The position numbers were made by a program, and so were the translations under genes. From Acidisarcina sp. (GTDB lineage: Bacteria; Acidobacteriota; Terriglobia; Terriglobales; Acidobacteriaceae): 64,000 nucleotides of DNA. Location of the stretch: assembly GCA_035539175.1 (NCBI GenBank), contig DATLIY010000008.1, positions 682,001-746,000 of the forward strand, read 5' to 3'. Of this stretch, positions 1 through 8,415 are shown piece by piece (position 1 is the first letter of the stretch; each line of letters begins with the position of its first letter). The notes under the pieces are model-generated. The model was not told where the DNA came from. It did not search any database and saw only the letters and a program-made list of their open reading frames with translations.

Positions 1-876
1 GAGGCGTTGTCCAGCACCTTTGCATCTGCAACCGATGCGGTTGCATTTGCGCCGCAGCCCTCGTCCACCGTCGCCATGGGCAATCCTTTGAACGAAGAAG
101 CCGGCATCCTGCGGCCTTCGCTGGTGCCGGGAATGCTGACCATGCTGGGCAGCAATCTGAACCGCAATGTGGAGGATGTGCGGCTCTTCGAAATGGGGAC
201 CGTCTTCAGCGGAACAACAGACCGCGTGGACGAGCGGCCCGCGCTGTCCATAGGCGCAACCGGGCTGACCGCCGTCGAAGGACCGCATCAGCCGCCGCGG
301 CCAGTGGACTTCTACGACGTAAAGGGCTCGATCGAAGAGCTGCTGAGCCGCTTTGCGATGCGCTCCCTCTACTTTGACAACTTTGCCGTGGAGAGCCACC
401 TGATGCCGAAATGGCTGCATCCGGGGCGTTCTGCGCGGGTGGTCGTGGAGGGCTCGACGATCGGCTACTTCGGAGAGCTGCATCCAGCGGAAGCGCACAG
501 CAGAAAGCTGAAGCAGAAGGTCTTCGTGGGCGAAATCTACCTCGACCGGCTGTATCGCCAGGCATTGCGCCAGCCGTCAGCGCGGGAGCTATCGCGCTTC
601 CAGGCCGTGCGCCGCGATTTTTCGTTGATCTTTCCCGATACGGTTCTCTGGTCGCAGGTGGACGGCGCACTGCGCGAATTGCGCATCGAAGAATTGGTCA
701 GCGTGGCGGCAAAGGAGGTCTTCCGCGACAGAAAGCAGGAGAAGCCGGAGTACTCTCTGCTGCTGGGCACCGTCTTTCAATCGCAGGAGCGCACCTTGCG
801 CGAAGAGGAAGTGCAGGGTTACTCCGAGCAGATTCTGAAAGCGATGGAGCAACTTGGGGGACGTCTGCGCAGTTGA
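1..876 (+). CDS. pheT: Phenylalanine-tRNA ligase beta subunit, C-terminal part (5' end outside window)
   Basis: This is the end of the PheT subunit of the alpha2-beta2 synthetase that charges tRNA-Phe in the cytoplasm. The reading frame is open from base 1, so the start lies upstream. The first part carries the B3/B5-region signature NPLNEEAGILRPSLVPGML. The last ~95 residues form the ferredoxin-fold anticodon-binding (FDX-ACB) domain, recognisable from FQAVRRDFSLIFPD and a Glu-rich end. About 290 of the usual ~680-800 residues are visible. A cell-division gene pair follows after about 200 bases without a gene. Confidence 0.93.
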   Translation, partial: EALSSTFASATDAVAFAPQPSSTVAMGNPLNEEAGILRPSLVPGMLTMLGSNLNRNVEDVRLFEMGTVFSGTTDRVDERPALSIGATGLTAVEGPHQPPRPVDFYDVKGSIEELLSRFAMRSLYFDNFAVESHLMPKWLHPGRSARVVVEGSTIGYFGELHPAEAHSRKLKQKVFVGEIYLDRLYRQALRQPSARELSRFQAVRRDFSLIFPDTVLWSQVDGALRELRIEELVSVAAKEVFRDRKQEKPEYSLLLGTVFQSQERTLREEEVQGYSEQILKAMEQLGGRLRS

Positions 877-1078
877 GGAATCTACACCGTCCGCGTAGCG
901 GCGACTGCGGCTTATGGGGCATCGCTGAACGGGGACGAAAGAATGTACGGTAAAAACGCGGCGAAAGAACATGTTCTGGCACCTGCCAGGTGTGTTTTCT
1001 TCCGGTTTACGGGCCTTTAAGGGCCTATCGGCGCTATACTGCGCCAAGGGAGCGGCAAAAACAGTGGACGAAACAACT

Positions 1079-1360
1079 ATGCCAACACTTGCATTAGGGG
1101 AGCCGGAGCAGGCAATCGCCATCGACGATTTCCAGGCTCTGGAGCAACGAGTGCTGCGCACCGTGCAATTGCTCAAGTCGGAGCGGGAACAACGCGCTGC
1201 TGCCGAAGAGCGTGCTTCGACCGCCGAACAGCGGCTGGAAGAGAGCAATGCCATGCTCGCCAGCCTGGAAGCGGAACTTACCGGCCTGCGGCGTGAGCGC
1301 GATGGCGTGCGCAACCGCGTGGAGCGACTCTTGACTCAACTCGATGATCTTGCAGTCTGA
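1079..1360 (+). CDS. Small coiled-coil protein, ZapB-like
   Basis: A 93-residue protein that is almost entirely one predicted coiled coil from about residue 17 to 88, with heptads rich in Leu, Glu and Arg. I chose the ATG at 1079 because an upstream in-frame extension has no coiled-coil character. It ends 17 bases before zapA. ZapB-type proteins are short antiparallel coiled coils that bind ZapA and bundle FtsZ. The size, composition and pairing with zapA support that role here, but sequence identity between ZapB-like proteins is low, so the name is an inference. SlyX or another small coiled-coil family is possible. Confidence 0.7.
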   Translation: MPTLALGEPEQAIAIDDFQALEQRVLRTVQLLKSEREQRAAAEERASTAEQRLEESNAMLASLEAELTGLRRERDGVRNRVERLLTQLDDLAV

Positions 1361-1377
1361 TTGAGGAACTGCGGCCT

Positions 1378-1722
1378 ATGACAGCACCTTCGAACGACGA
1401 ACAGCAGATGAGCAGCGTGACGGTGGAGATCTACGACCAGATCTATCACTTACGCGGCCACGACCAGGAATACATCCAGATGCTGGCGGGCATGGTCGAC
1501 TCGAAGATGCGCGCGGTGGCCGCGCAGGGCACCACGGTGGACTCACTGCGGGTTGCCGTGCTGGCTGCGCTGAACATTGCCGACGAGCTTGCCATGCTGG
1601 CCGAGAAATATCGCGCGTTAAGCGGCAGCATGAGCGAGACGCAGACCAGCATCCGCTCCCGCGCCAGCAACCTGGCAGGGCTGCTCGACTCCGTCCTCGG
1701 CGAGGAGCGCCGGATCGGCTAG
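1378..1722 (+). CDS. zapA: Cell division protein ZapA
   Basis: ZapA binds FtsZ and promotes protofilament bundling at the midcell Z-ring. The 114-residue product shows the family pattern: an N-terminal beta unit VTVEIYDQIYHLRG, then YIQMLAGMVDSKM, then the helical segment RVAVLAALNIADEL leading into the C-terminal coiled coil. Length fits the family (about 100-120). The ATG at 1378 is used, but an internal ATG at 1408 (MSSVTVEIYDQ) would match the usual ZapA start better. The gene sits immediately behind the ZapB-like gene. A 6S RNA lies downstream, an arrangement known from proteobacteria, where ssrS also follows zapA. Confidence 0.88.
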   Translation: MTAPSNDEQQMSSVTVEIYDQIYHLRGHDQEYIQMLAGMVDSKMRAVAAQGTTVDSLRVAVLAALNIADELAMLAEKYRALSGSMSETQTSIRSRASNLAGLLDSVLGEERRIG

Positions 1723-1768
1723 CGTTTCCGCTCCGGTTTTCACTGGACAGATTCTTCATCAGAGGGTG

Positions 1769-1907
1769 GCAAAGCGGGTCCTTCACTTCGTTCAGGATGA
1801 CAATATCCGCGATCCTTCAACGCTTAGGTTTGTCATCCTGAGCAAGTCTGTTTGTCGCCCTCAGCAAAATCTTTTTGTCATCCTGAGCGAAGCGAAGGAC
1901 CTGCTTT
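1769..1907. repeat. Intergenic inverted repeat pair with TGTCATCCTGAGC core
   Basis: A copy of the reverse complement occupies 1769-1802 (ending CAGGATGACAA) and a direct copy occupies 1872-1907 (TTTGTCATCCTGAGC then GAAGCGAAGGACCTGC). A partial core TTTGTCATCCTGAGCAAG lies between them near 1829-1846. The two arms are near-complementary and could form a long hairpin. The same repeat family recurs at 5455-5732. It looks like a REP/BIME-like dispersed element; no coding capacity is seen. Confidence 0.8.
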
Positions 1908-1997
1908 CCCCCCGCAATACCCCCGCATACGCCGTTCTCCGCCTGCGCAAGCTCATGGGAAATAGAGGGGAAATCCCCTTTCGCGGAGATTGGTCAG

Positions 1998-2248
1998 CGT
2001 GGCCAGTTTTGTGCCGCCAATTTCTGTTTTACCCCGGCGCTTGCCAAGTGAGCCGACACCCGCTAGCATCCTGACAGAAACCGGCCTGCGAAGCAGGTGG
2101 TGTGGTCAACTCTGGTTGAACCTTTAATCATCGAACAGGGACTCGACTCGAAGAATCGGCTCGGTGTGCAGTCCGCCAGTCCGGAACGCCTAAAGAGCTG
2201 CGGAGAGTCCCACCGTCTTAGGACGGGTTCACCAGAGAACTAGCCACG
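1998..2248 (+). ncRNA. ssrS: Probable 6S RNA
   Basis: 6S RNA mimics an open promoter and sequesters the housekeeping RNA polymerase holoenzyme. The ends pair as a closing stem: CGTGGCCAGTT (1998-2008) with AACTAGCCACG (2238-2248), one mismatch. Inside, GAGCCGA (about 2050-2056) can pair with TCGGCTC (about 2157-2163). The 3' half around 2186-2215 contains CGCCTAAAGAGCTGCGGAGA, which resembles the E. coli 6S segment GCCUUAAAACUGCGACGA. Position just after zapA matches the classical ssrS location. At about 250 nt it is longer than the usual 180-200, so the exact ends are uncertain. Confidence 0.68.
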
Positions 2249-2308
2249 GCCCAGCGGGTCGGTCTTCTATTTTTCTGCGCCGCGGCGCGGAGTTCGGCCC
2301 AGCCCACG

Positions 2309-3100
2309 GTGCATCCTCTCCTCTTCCAGTTCGGCCCCATCGCAGTTCCTACGTTTGGCATCTTTGCCGCCATTGCTGTGCTGGCTGCAATGTTTCTGAG
2401 CGTTCGGCTGGCGCGAGTGCTCCAGATCAACGCAAACGAGATATGGAACCTGGGGGTGACGATGGTCTTCTCCGGGCTGGTGGGTTCGCGTGTTTTGCTG
2501 GTACTGCTGAACTGGAGAGACTTCCGCTCCGCGCCGTTGTGGATGGCTGGCCTCGCGACGATGCGCACTCCCTGGCTGCTGCTCGGCGGCAGCGTGCTGG
2601 CACTGCTTACCGGGCTGGTATACGCGCTCATCGTAAAGCTGCCGTTGCTGCGCACGCTGGACGTTCTGGCGCCATCGCTGGCCCTGGGCCATGCCATCGT
2701 CTGCCTTGGCTCGTTTGCGGCCGGCTTGGACTATGGCAGCCCTACCCATCTGCCGTGGGCTGTGGTCTACAACAGCAGGCTGGCGGCGAGGTGGTCCGGA
2801 ACTCCGCAGGGCATTCCATTGCATCCAACGCAACTGTATGAGTGCGCCCTGGAGTTGGGGCTTTTCGTTCTGCTGCTGATGCTTCTCCGGCGGCTGCAGC
2901 CCGGCGAGGTGATGGGTACGTGGCTCTTTCTGATCGGGCTGGGGAGCTATTTTCTCGAATTTCTCAGCGGTCGCGCACAAGCCGGGATCCTCAACGGTCC
3001 ACTGACGCTCGGACAGTATCTGGCGGTGGTGTTGGTGGTCGCGGGAGGCATGCTGTGGTGGAAACACGATACAGTGAGAGCTAGTGTCTATACCGCCTGA
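2309..3100 (+). CDS. Prolipoprotein diacylglyceryl transferase family protein, atypical active site
   Basis: A 263-residue polytopic membrane protein of the Lgt family, which in its canonical form transfers diacylglycerol to the lipobox Cys of prolipoproteins. The best match is HPTQLYE at residues 172-178, with about seven hydrophobic segments. Several residues reported as important in E. coli Lgt look changed: the loop that normally reads GNF reads CLGSF (131-136), the site of the conserved Arg before it is Cys132, the position four before Glu217 is Ser rather than Arg, and the usual SFHGG reads LLLGGS. It may be an acidobacterial variant or a paralogue with another substrate. The next gene starts 17 bases before its stop. 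Confidence 0.75.
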   Translation: MHPLLFQFGPIAVPTFGIFAAIAVLAAMFLSVRLARVLQINANEIWNLGVTMVFSGLVGSRVLLVLLNWRDFRSAPLWMAGLATMRTPWLLLGGSVLALLTGLVYALIVKLPLLRTLDVLAPSLALGHAIVCLGSFAAGLDYGSPTHLPWAVVYNSRLAARWSGTPQGIPLHPTQLYECALELGLFVLLLMLLRRLQPGEVMGTWLFLIGLGSYFLEFLSGRAQAGILNGPLTLGQYLAVVLVVAGGMLWWKHDTVRASVYTA

Positions 3101-4154
3101 ACGTCCCAATCCGCAGGAAGAACCTCAGCCGCGCTCCTGGACCGTGCCGCAGGAGTCCGCAGGTCAGCGTCTGGACCAGTTTCTGGTGCAGCAGATGGAG
3201 TCCGTCAGCCGTTCGCGCATCCAGTTGCTGCTGGAGCAGAACGGGGTGCTGGTGGATGGTAAACCGGCGAAAGCCTCGCTGCGCCTGCGCGGGGAGGAGC
3301 ACATCTCTGTACTGGGAGAGGCCCGGCCAGCCCCGCTGCGTGCCATAGCCGAGGATATCCCGCTCGACATTGTGTACGAAGACGAAGATCTTGCCGTGGT
3401 GAACAAGCCCTCGGGAATGATGGTGCATGCAGGCGCTGGAGCCACCGATGACGCGCGGAACCGCGGCACGCTGGTCAATGCCATTCTGCACCACTTCCGC
3501 AGCCTGTCGACCACGGGCGGCGATCTGCGGCCCGGCATCGTGCATCGGCTCGACAAGGAGACCAGCGGCCTGATCATCGTAGCCAAGAACGACTGGGCGC
3601 ATGGCAAGCTGGCCGATATGTTCGCCGCGCGGAAGATGTCCAAGACCTATCTCGCACTGGTTCATGGAGAGATCGAGAAGGAGACCGGTACGGTCAATGC
3701 GGCGATCAGCCGCGATCAGGTCCGCCGCACGCGGATGACGACAAAAAGAGATGTGGGAGGACGCAGCGCCATCTCGCATTACCAGGTGCTGAAGCGCTTC
3801 GCCGGGCGTTACGGCAAGTTCACGCTGGTTGCGGTGAAGATCGAGACCGGCAGAACCCATCAGATTCGCGTACACATGTCGTCCATCGGACACCCCGTTG
3901 TGGGGGATACACTTTACGGCGCGCCAACTCGTATTGTTGTACCGGTTGCCATCAGCGGCAAACGGCGGACCCAGCAGGAGCCGGAGGGAATCACCCTGAA
4001 ACGAAACTTTCTGCACTCGGCGGAACTTGAATTCGCGCACCCGCGCAGCGGGAAGATGTTGTCGTTGAAATCCGCGCTGCCGGAGGAGCTGAAAGATTTT
4101 CTGCGAACGCTGGATGCTGCTGCAGAAGCGAAGTCCAGGGCAATCCGCGCCTGA
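3084..4154 (+). CDS. rluD: RluA/RluD-family 23S rRNA pseudouridine synthase
   Basis: Converts uridines in 23S rRNA to pseudouridine. An N-terminal S4 RNA-binding domain (about residues 20-80, with GQRLDQFL) is followed by the catalytic PseudoU_synth_2 domain. The active-site motif HRLDKETSGL carries the catalytic Asp, and GRTHQIRVHMSSIGHPVVGD is the typical C-terminal motif. Length 356 fits the family (about 310-360). A GTG start at 3084 overlaps the lgt-like gene by 17 bases, implying translational coupling. The RluD assignment (versus RluA or RluC) rests on the S4 domain and length and is likely but not proven. Confidence 0.86.
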   Translation: MSIPPERPNPQEEPQPRSWTVPQESAGQRLDQFLVQQMESVSRSRIQLLLEQNGVLVDGKPAKASLRLRGEEHISVLGEARPAPLRAIAEDIPLDIVYEDEDLAVVNKPSGMMVHAGAGATDDARNRGTLVNAILHHFRSLSTTGGDLRPGIVHRLDKETSGLIIVAKNDWAHGKLADMFAARKMSKTYLALVHGEIEKETGTVNAAISRDQVRRTRMTTKRDVGGRSAISHYQVLKRFAGRYGKFTLVAVKIETGRTHQIRVHMSSIGHPVVGDTLYGAPTRIVVPVAISGKRRTQQEPEGITLKRNFLHSAELEFAHPRSGKMLSLKSALPEELKDFLRTLDAAAEAKSRAIRA

Positions 4155-4239
4155 GCCAATGGCCCGTGACCTTGATAGAGCGGGCTCACCCCCATTGATA
4201 AAATAAATTCAACGAGGAAGTTGATCGAGGAAGAAGTAC

Positions 4240-5382
4240 ATGCGTAGAGACCCCATCCCTACCCGGCTGCAGGCTCCCCTGGTTGCAGCCATGGCATTTG
4301 CGCTTGCCGTCTCCTCCGGAGCCTTGGCCCAGACGACGTCAGCACGGCCGCAGGCCCCCGCCACGACTCCAGTCCCGGCAAGCCAGGCTCCAGCTCCAGC
4401 TACACCGGCCCCAGCCACACCGCCATCGACTACGGCAGCACCGGCTACGGCAAGCCCTGCGCCAGCCGCCGGAACGCCGTCACAGGCTACTCCGGATGCA
4501 TCGCAGCAAGGTCAGCCTGCGGAAGCGAGCGGCGAGGGAGAGTACACGATCCGGCGCAGCGTGGACGAAGTGAACCTGATCTTTACCGTTACGGATAAGC
4601 ACACCGGACGTTTTGTGAAGGATTTGAAGCAGAGTGATTTCGCGCTGCTGGATGATCAGAAGGCTCCGGCCAAGGTTTCGAAGTTCACGCAGCAGACGAA
4701 CCTGCCGCTCCGCGTGGGGGTGGTCATCGACGCAAGCACGTCGATTCGTCAGCGCTTCCAGTTTGAGCAGCAGTCGGCCAGCGAATTCCTGATGCAGGTG
4801 CTGCGCCCCAGGAGCGACCGCGCTTTTGTTATGGGCTTTGACGTAACGCCGGATCTGAAGCAGGACTGGACCAACAACCAGGATCTGCTGGAGACGGGCA
4901 TCAGCAAGCTGCGTCCCGGTGGAGGAACGGCTCTCTTCGATGCCGTTTATACGGCCTGCCGCGACAAGCTGCTGGATACGTCTCGGGGACAGGAGCCGGT
5001 TCGCAAGGCCATGGTGCTGATCTCCGATGGAGACGACAACCAGAGCCGCGCCTACCTGGACGACGCCATCAAGATGTGCCAGCGGGCGGAGACAATCATC
5101 TACGCGATCAGCACGAATGTGAGCCCCAGCCGCGGGCGCGGCGACACAGTCCTGCAGAAGATGGCCGATGCTACGGGCGGCTCCTGCTACTTCCCCAAGC
5201 GGATCGAGGATATGGCACAGAGCTTCCATGAGATTCAGGATGAGCTGCGCAGCCAATACGCTCTGTCCTATACTCCGGCGGACTTCAAGGCCGACGGCTC
5301 GTTCCGTACGATCTACCTCTTCGCGAACGACCGCCAGTACAACGTGCGCGCCAGGAAGGGCTACTTCGCACCGAAGCAGTAG
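4240..5382 (+). CDS. Secreted VWFA-related acidobacterial domain protein
   Basis: A 380-residue exported protein. Residues 1-30 form a signal peptide ending near ALAQ, followed by a Pro/Ala/Thr-rich low-complexity linker (about 31-95) and a von Willebrand factor A domain. The MIDAS-like segment VGVVIDASTSIRQRF fits the DxSxS metal site, followed by GGGTALFDAV and AMVLISDGDDNQS. The C-terminus YALSYTP...GSFRTI...RARKGYFAP matches the VWFA-related family that is abundant in Acidobacteria. Such proteins probably mediate protein interactions outside the inner membrane; the partner is unknown. A 14-bp terminator hairpin follows. Confidence 0.85.
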   Translation: MRRDPIPTRLQAPLVAAMAFALAVSSGALAQTTSARPQAPATTPVPASQAPAPATPAPATPPSTTAAPATASPAPAAGTPSQATPDASQQGQPAEASGEGEYTIRRSVDEVNLIFTVTDKHTGRFVKDLKQSDFALLDDQKAPAKVSKFTQQTNLPLRVGVVIDASTSIRQRFQFEQQSASEFLMQVLRPRSDRAFVMGFDVTPDLKQDWTNNQDLLETGISKLRPGGGTALFDAVYTACRDKLLDTSRGQEPVRKAMVLISDGDDNQSRAYLDDAIKMCQRAETIIYAISTNVSPSRGRGDTVLQKMADATGGSCYFPKRIEDMAQSFHEIQDELRSQYALSYTPADFKADGSFRTIYLFANDRQYNVRARKGYFAPKQ

Positions 5383-5401
5383 CGGAGTTTGAAGGTGGGT
5401 G

Positions 5402-5433
5402 GGCAAGGCCCGGTCTTTGGACCGGGCCTTGCC
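5402..5433 (+). terminator. Perfect 14-bp stem-loop after the VWFA gene
   Basis: GGCAAGGCCCGGTC (5402-5415) and its exact complement (5420-5433) flank a TTTG loop. It lies 20 bases after the VWFA stop codon. The hairpin is very stable but lacks a strong T-run, so it may act as a terminator or as a 3'-end stabiliser. Confidence 0.62.
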
Positions 5434-5454
5434 TGTCTTCGGGGGCTTCAGGGA

Positions 5455-5732
5455 GGCAAAGCAGGTCCTTCGCTACGCTCAGGATGACAAGCGTGAGTGG
5501 GGACGCGTCACCCTGAGCGGTCATCTCTGCCATCTTGCACAATCCAACTTGTCATCCTGAGCAATCAAACTTGCCATCCTGAACAATCAAACTTATCATC
5601 CTGAACAATCAAACTTGTCATCCTGAACGAAGTGAAGGACCTGCTTGTCACCCTCCCGAAGCGAGCGATCTGCTTGTCATTCCCTAACACCCACGTTTGT
5701 CATCCTGAGCGTAGCGAAGGACCTGCTTTGCC
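5455..5732. repeat. 36-bp perfect inverted repeat enclosing a repeat array
   Basis: Bases 5455-5490 (GGCAAAGCAGGTCCTTCGCT...) are the exact reverse complement of 5697-5732. The right arm carries the TGTCATCCTGAGC core and belongs to the same family as the element at 1769-1907. Between the arms lie further degenerate cores and a 22-bp tandem array. Together they form a 278-base composite element filling most of the gap between the VWFA and molybdopterin enzyme genes. Confidence 0.85.
5540..5627. repeat. Four tandem copies of a 22-bp unit
   Basis: The unit CAATCAAACTTGTCATCCTG plus AA is repeated at 5540, 5562, 5584 and 5606. Copies differ at one to three positions. Each copy contains the TCATCCTGA core of the dispersed palindrome family, so the array seems to have grown from half of that element. 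There are no unique spacers, so it is not a CRISPR array. Confidence 0.85.
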
Positions 5733-5775
5733 TCCTGCGTTTGTACGGAGGTCCCCGGGCAACCTAGAATGACGT

Positions 5776-7968
5776 ATGCCCGCATCGAAGACCATCCATG
5801 CTGTGTGTTCGCACGATTGCCCGGACTCCTGCGGGGTCCTGGTGACGGTGAACGCGGATGGCCGCGCGACCAGGATTCAGGGGGATCCGTCGCACCCCGT
5901 GACGCAGGGCTTCCTGTGCGGCAAGGTGGCGAAGTACCTGGATCGCGTCTACTCGCCCGCACGCCTGCTGCAACCGATGCGCCGCCGCGATACCGCGGCC
6001 AAGGGCCCCTTGCCCCGGGGTAAGGAGATGGCGGCATTCGAATCGATCTCCTGGCATGAGGCGCTGGAGACGATTGCGCAGCGCCTGGCGCACATCAGCC
6101 GCAAGTTTGGCCCGGAAGCGATTCTGCCTTACAGCTACGCGGGAACCATCGGAACGCTGGGCTACGGCTCCATGGATCGCCGCTTCTTCCATCGTCTGGG
6201 AGCTTCGCAACTGGATCGAACCATCTGCTCCACCGCCGGGGGCGATGCCCTGGTTTCGGTGTATGGACGCAAGCTGGGTACGGATCCGGAACACTTTCGT
6301 CATGCGCGATACATCATCGCGTGGGCTGCGAACATCCACGGCAATAATGTCCACCTGTGGCCGATGATCGAGGATGCCCGCCGCCAGGGCGCGAAGCTGG
6401 TGGTGATCGATCCTTACCAGACGCGCACGGCGCGGCTCGCCGATTGGCACATTGCGATCAATCCGGGAACCGACGCTGCGCTGGCGCTGGGGATGATGCA
6501 CATTCTCATCCGCGATCGTCTGTACGACGAGGCCTACGTCGCCGAGCAGACGCATGGCTTCGAAGAGCTTCAACGGCATGTTGCGCAATACACGCCGGAG
6601 CGGGTGGCGGCCTGGACTGGCATGCCGGCGGCGGATGTGGAGCGGCTGGCTCATGAGTACGCCACGATTGCGCCGGCGGTGATTCGCATGAATTACGGAG
6701 TGCAGCGCTCCGAGTTTGGCGGAACGGCCGCGCGGGCGATTGCCATGCTGCCTGCGCTCACCGGCGCGTGGCGGCACCTGGGAGGGGGCTTTCAGCTCTC
6801 GACCAGCGGTGCCTTCCAGTTTGACAAGGTAGCGTTGGAGCGGCCGGACCTGATGCTGGAGAGCCCCTTGAAGCGCCCGGCGCGCGTGGTCAACATGTCG
6901 CAGCTGGGTCATGCATTGACCGAGCTGGGCAGTGAGCCGGAGGACGGTCCTCCCGTAAAGGCGCTGTTTGTCTACAACTCGAACCCGGCTGCCGTGGCTC
7001 CGAACCAGACTGCCGTGCTGCGCGGGTTGAGCCGGGAAGATCTCTTCACCGTGGTGCACGAGCAGTTCTTTACGGATACGGCGGATTACGCGGATATTCT
7101 GCTGCCAGCCACCACCTTTCTGGAGCAGAAGGACATTCAGGGCGCATACGGCCACTACTACCTCCAGCTCTCGAATGCGGCGATTCATCCGCTGGGTGAG
7201 GCGCGATCGAATGTCTGGCTCTTCAGCCGTCTGGCGCAGCAGATGGGCTTTTCCGAACCGTGCTTCCGCGACTCGGCTGAGGATCTGATCAACCAGGCGC
7301 TCCGCCTGAAGGACGGTCAGCCTGGGGAGCGAACCTCCTGCAATCCGGGAATGGAGGGTGTGACGCTCGAGAGGCTGGAGGAAGAGGGGCATATCCGGCT
7401 GCGGTTCGAGGAGGAGGCAGAGGGCCAGCCCTTTCTGCCCTTCGCCACGGGAAGATTGAACACGCCGAGCGGAAAGGTGGAGTTTTATTCCGAGGCTCTG
7501 GCTGCGCAGGGGCAGGATCCGATGCCCACCTTCCGGCCTGCGACGGAATCGCGCCACTCGGCGAGCGAAAAATATCCGCTGGAGCTTCTGGCGCGCAAGG
7601 CTGATAACTATATGAATTCCACCTTCGCGAATCTGCCTGGGCATCGCCAGATGGAGGCCCGCACCGGCTCGCGGCTGGAGATGAATCCGGTGGATGCCGC
7701 GCCGCGCGGCATCGAGGATGGAGACTGGGTCGAGGTGTCCAATGACCGTGGAAGCCTGTATCTGCGGGCTCTTCTTGGAGAGTCGGTGAGCGCAGGCGTG
7801 GTCGCCGCCCGCCTGGACTGGAACAAGTTTTCCGGGGATGGCCACAATATAAACGTGCTGACGTCGGAGCGGCTGACGGACCTCGGGCGGGGGGCCACTT
7901 TCTATTCTGTTGTGGTTCAGGTGCGAAAGCTGTCTTCCGGCGAAGCCAAAACCGCCTCCGTCCGATAG
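5776..7968 (+). CDS. Molybdopterin-dependent oxidoreductase (Mo-bisMGD family, [4Fe-4S])
   Basis: A 730-residue protein of the DMSO reductase/formate dehydrogenase superfamily. The N-terminal iron-sulfur motif has Cys11, Cys15, Cys19 and Cys48 (CSHDCPDSC...GFLCGK). The catalytic domain includes YAGTIGTLGYGS and CSTAGGD near residue 152, where the molybdenum ligand would be expected. The C-terminal beta-barrel domain contains GRLNTPSGKVEFYSE and the cofactor-binding end. No Tat signal is visible, so it is probably cytoplasmic. No electron-transfer subunits or cofactor genes lie nearby, so substrate and partner are unknown. It resembles the stand-alone BisC/YyaE-like group more than respiratory enzymes. 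Confidence 0.85.
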   Translation: MPASKTIHAVCSHDCPDSCGVLVTVNADGRATRIQGDPSHPVTQGFLCGKVAKYLDRVYSPARLLQPMRRRDTAAKGPLPRGKEMAAFESISWHEALETIAQRLAHISRKFGPEAILPYSYAGTIGTLGYGSMDRRFFHRLGASQLDRTICSTAGGDALVSVYGRKLGTDPEHFRHARYIIAWAANIHGNNVHLWPMIEDARRQGAKLVVIDPYQTRTARLADWHIAINPGTDAALALGMMHILIRDRLYDEAYVAEQTHGFEELQRHVAQYTPERVAAWTGMPAADVERLAHEYATIAPAVIRMNYGVQRSEFGGTAARAIAMLPALTGAWRHLGGGFQLSTSGAFQFDKVALERPDLMLESPLKRPARVVNMSQLGHALTELGSEPEDGPPVKALFVYNSNPAAVAPNQTAVLRGLSREDLFTVVHEQFFTDTADYADILLPATTFLEQKDIQGAYGHYYLQLSNAAIHPLGEARSNVWLFSRLAQQMGFSEPCFRDSAEDLINQALRLKDGQPGERTSCNPGMEGVTLERLEEEGHIRLRFEEEAEGQPFLPFATGRLNTPSGKVEFYSEALAAQGQDPMPTFRPATESRHSASEKYPLELLARKADNYMNSTFANLPGHRQMEARTGSRLEMNPVDAAPRGIEDGDWVEVSNDRGSLYLRALLGESVSAGVVAARLDWNKFSGDGHNINVLTSERLTDLGRGATFYSVVVQVRKLSSGEAKTASVR

Positions 7969-8001
7969 ACTAAGAGACGATGTGCCGATGCAGGAGGGAG
8001 C

Positions 8002-8190
8002 ATGCCGTTCGCGAGTGGCTTCCAATGCGCTGGCTGTGGAGAGTGGAATGAAACCGTGGTGGATGAGTCTGCGGGCAGCCGGCAAAGTTACGTCGAGGAT
8101 TGCCAGGTATGCTGCAAACCAAATGTGCTCCAGATTATCTGGGATAGTGCAGCTCAGGAGTACTTCATCCAGACAGAGCTGGAAAGCTGA
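8002..8190 (+). CDS. CPXCG-motif cysteine-rich small protein
   Basis: A 62-residue protein with two Cys pairs: FQCAGCGEWNETVVDESAG near the N-terminus and VEDCQVCCKPN near residues 33-40. This matches the small CPXCG cysteine-rich family, probably a zinc-ribbon fold. Function is unknown. The ATG at 8002 follows a GGAGGGAG ribosome site. It lies 33 bases after the molybdopterin enzyme gene in the same direction and may be cotranscribed. Confidence 0.82.
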   Translation: MPFASGFQCAGCGEWNETVVDESAGSRQSYVEDCQVCCKPNVLQIIWDSAAQEYFIQTELES

Positions 8191-8259
8191 CGAGCCTGTT
8201 GCCGGCGTCTTGCGGGGGCTCGTTTAATGCCAGAAGCGATCGTCGAGTCGACCCCGGAG

Positions 8260-8289
8260 TTGGGTCAAGCCCCTTCCGTCACATATAAT
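8260..8289 (+). promoter_or_regulatory. Sigma70-type promoter for bamA
   Basis: A consensus -10 TATAAT (8284-8289) is preceded by TTGGGT (8260-8265) with an 18-base spacer. It points to bamA and implies transcription from about 8296. This argues against any bamA start upstream of that point. Confidence 0.6.
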
Positions 8290-8415
8290 CGCCTTTTCCT
8301 CAAGCACGACATGATTTTTTGCAGTGAGGGTGTGCCTATTCTTCCCGTCGTTCTTCCAGGGAGCCAGAGCTCCCGACATGAAAAGCATCCAGCTTCGCGC
8401 CCGCTCCTTCGTCGC

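Noticed and set aside
1766-2074. Open frame of 102 codons on the + strand after zapA
   Set aside because: It is made from the dispersed palindrome repeats and the start of the 6S RNA; no protein-like signal.
5540-5627. Tandem repeat array considered as a CRISPR
   Set aside because: The 22-bp units abut without unique spacers, and no cas genes are nearby.
5764-8085. Very long antisense frame opposite the molybdopterin enzyme gene
   Set aside because: It mirrors a GC-rich gene in the complementary frame, and its translation shows no family motif and is rich in Arg and His as expected for a shadow.
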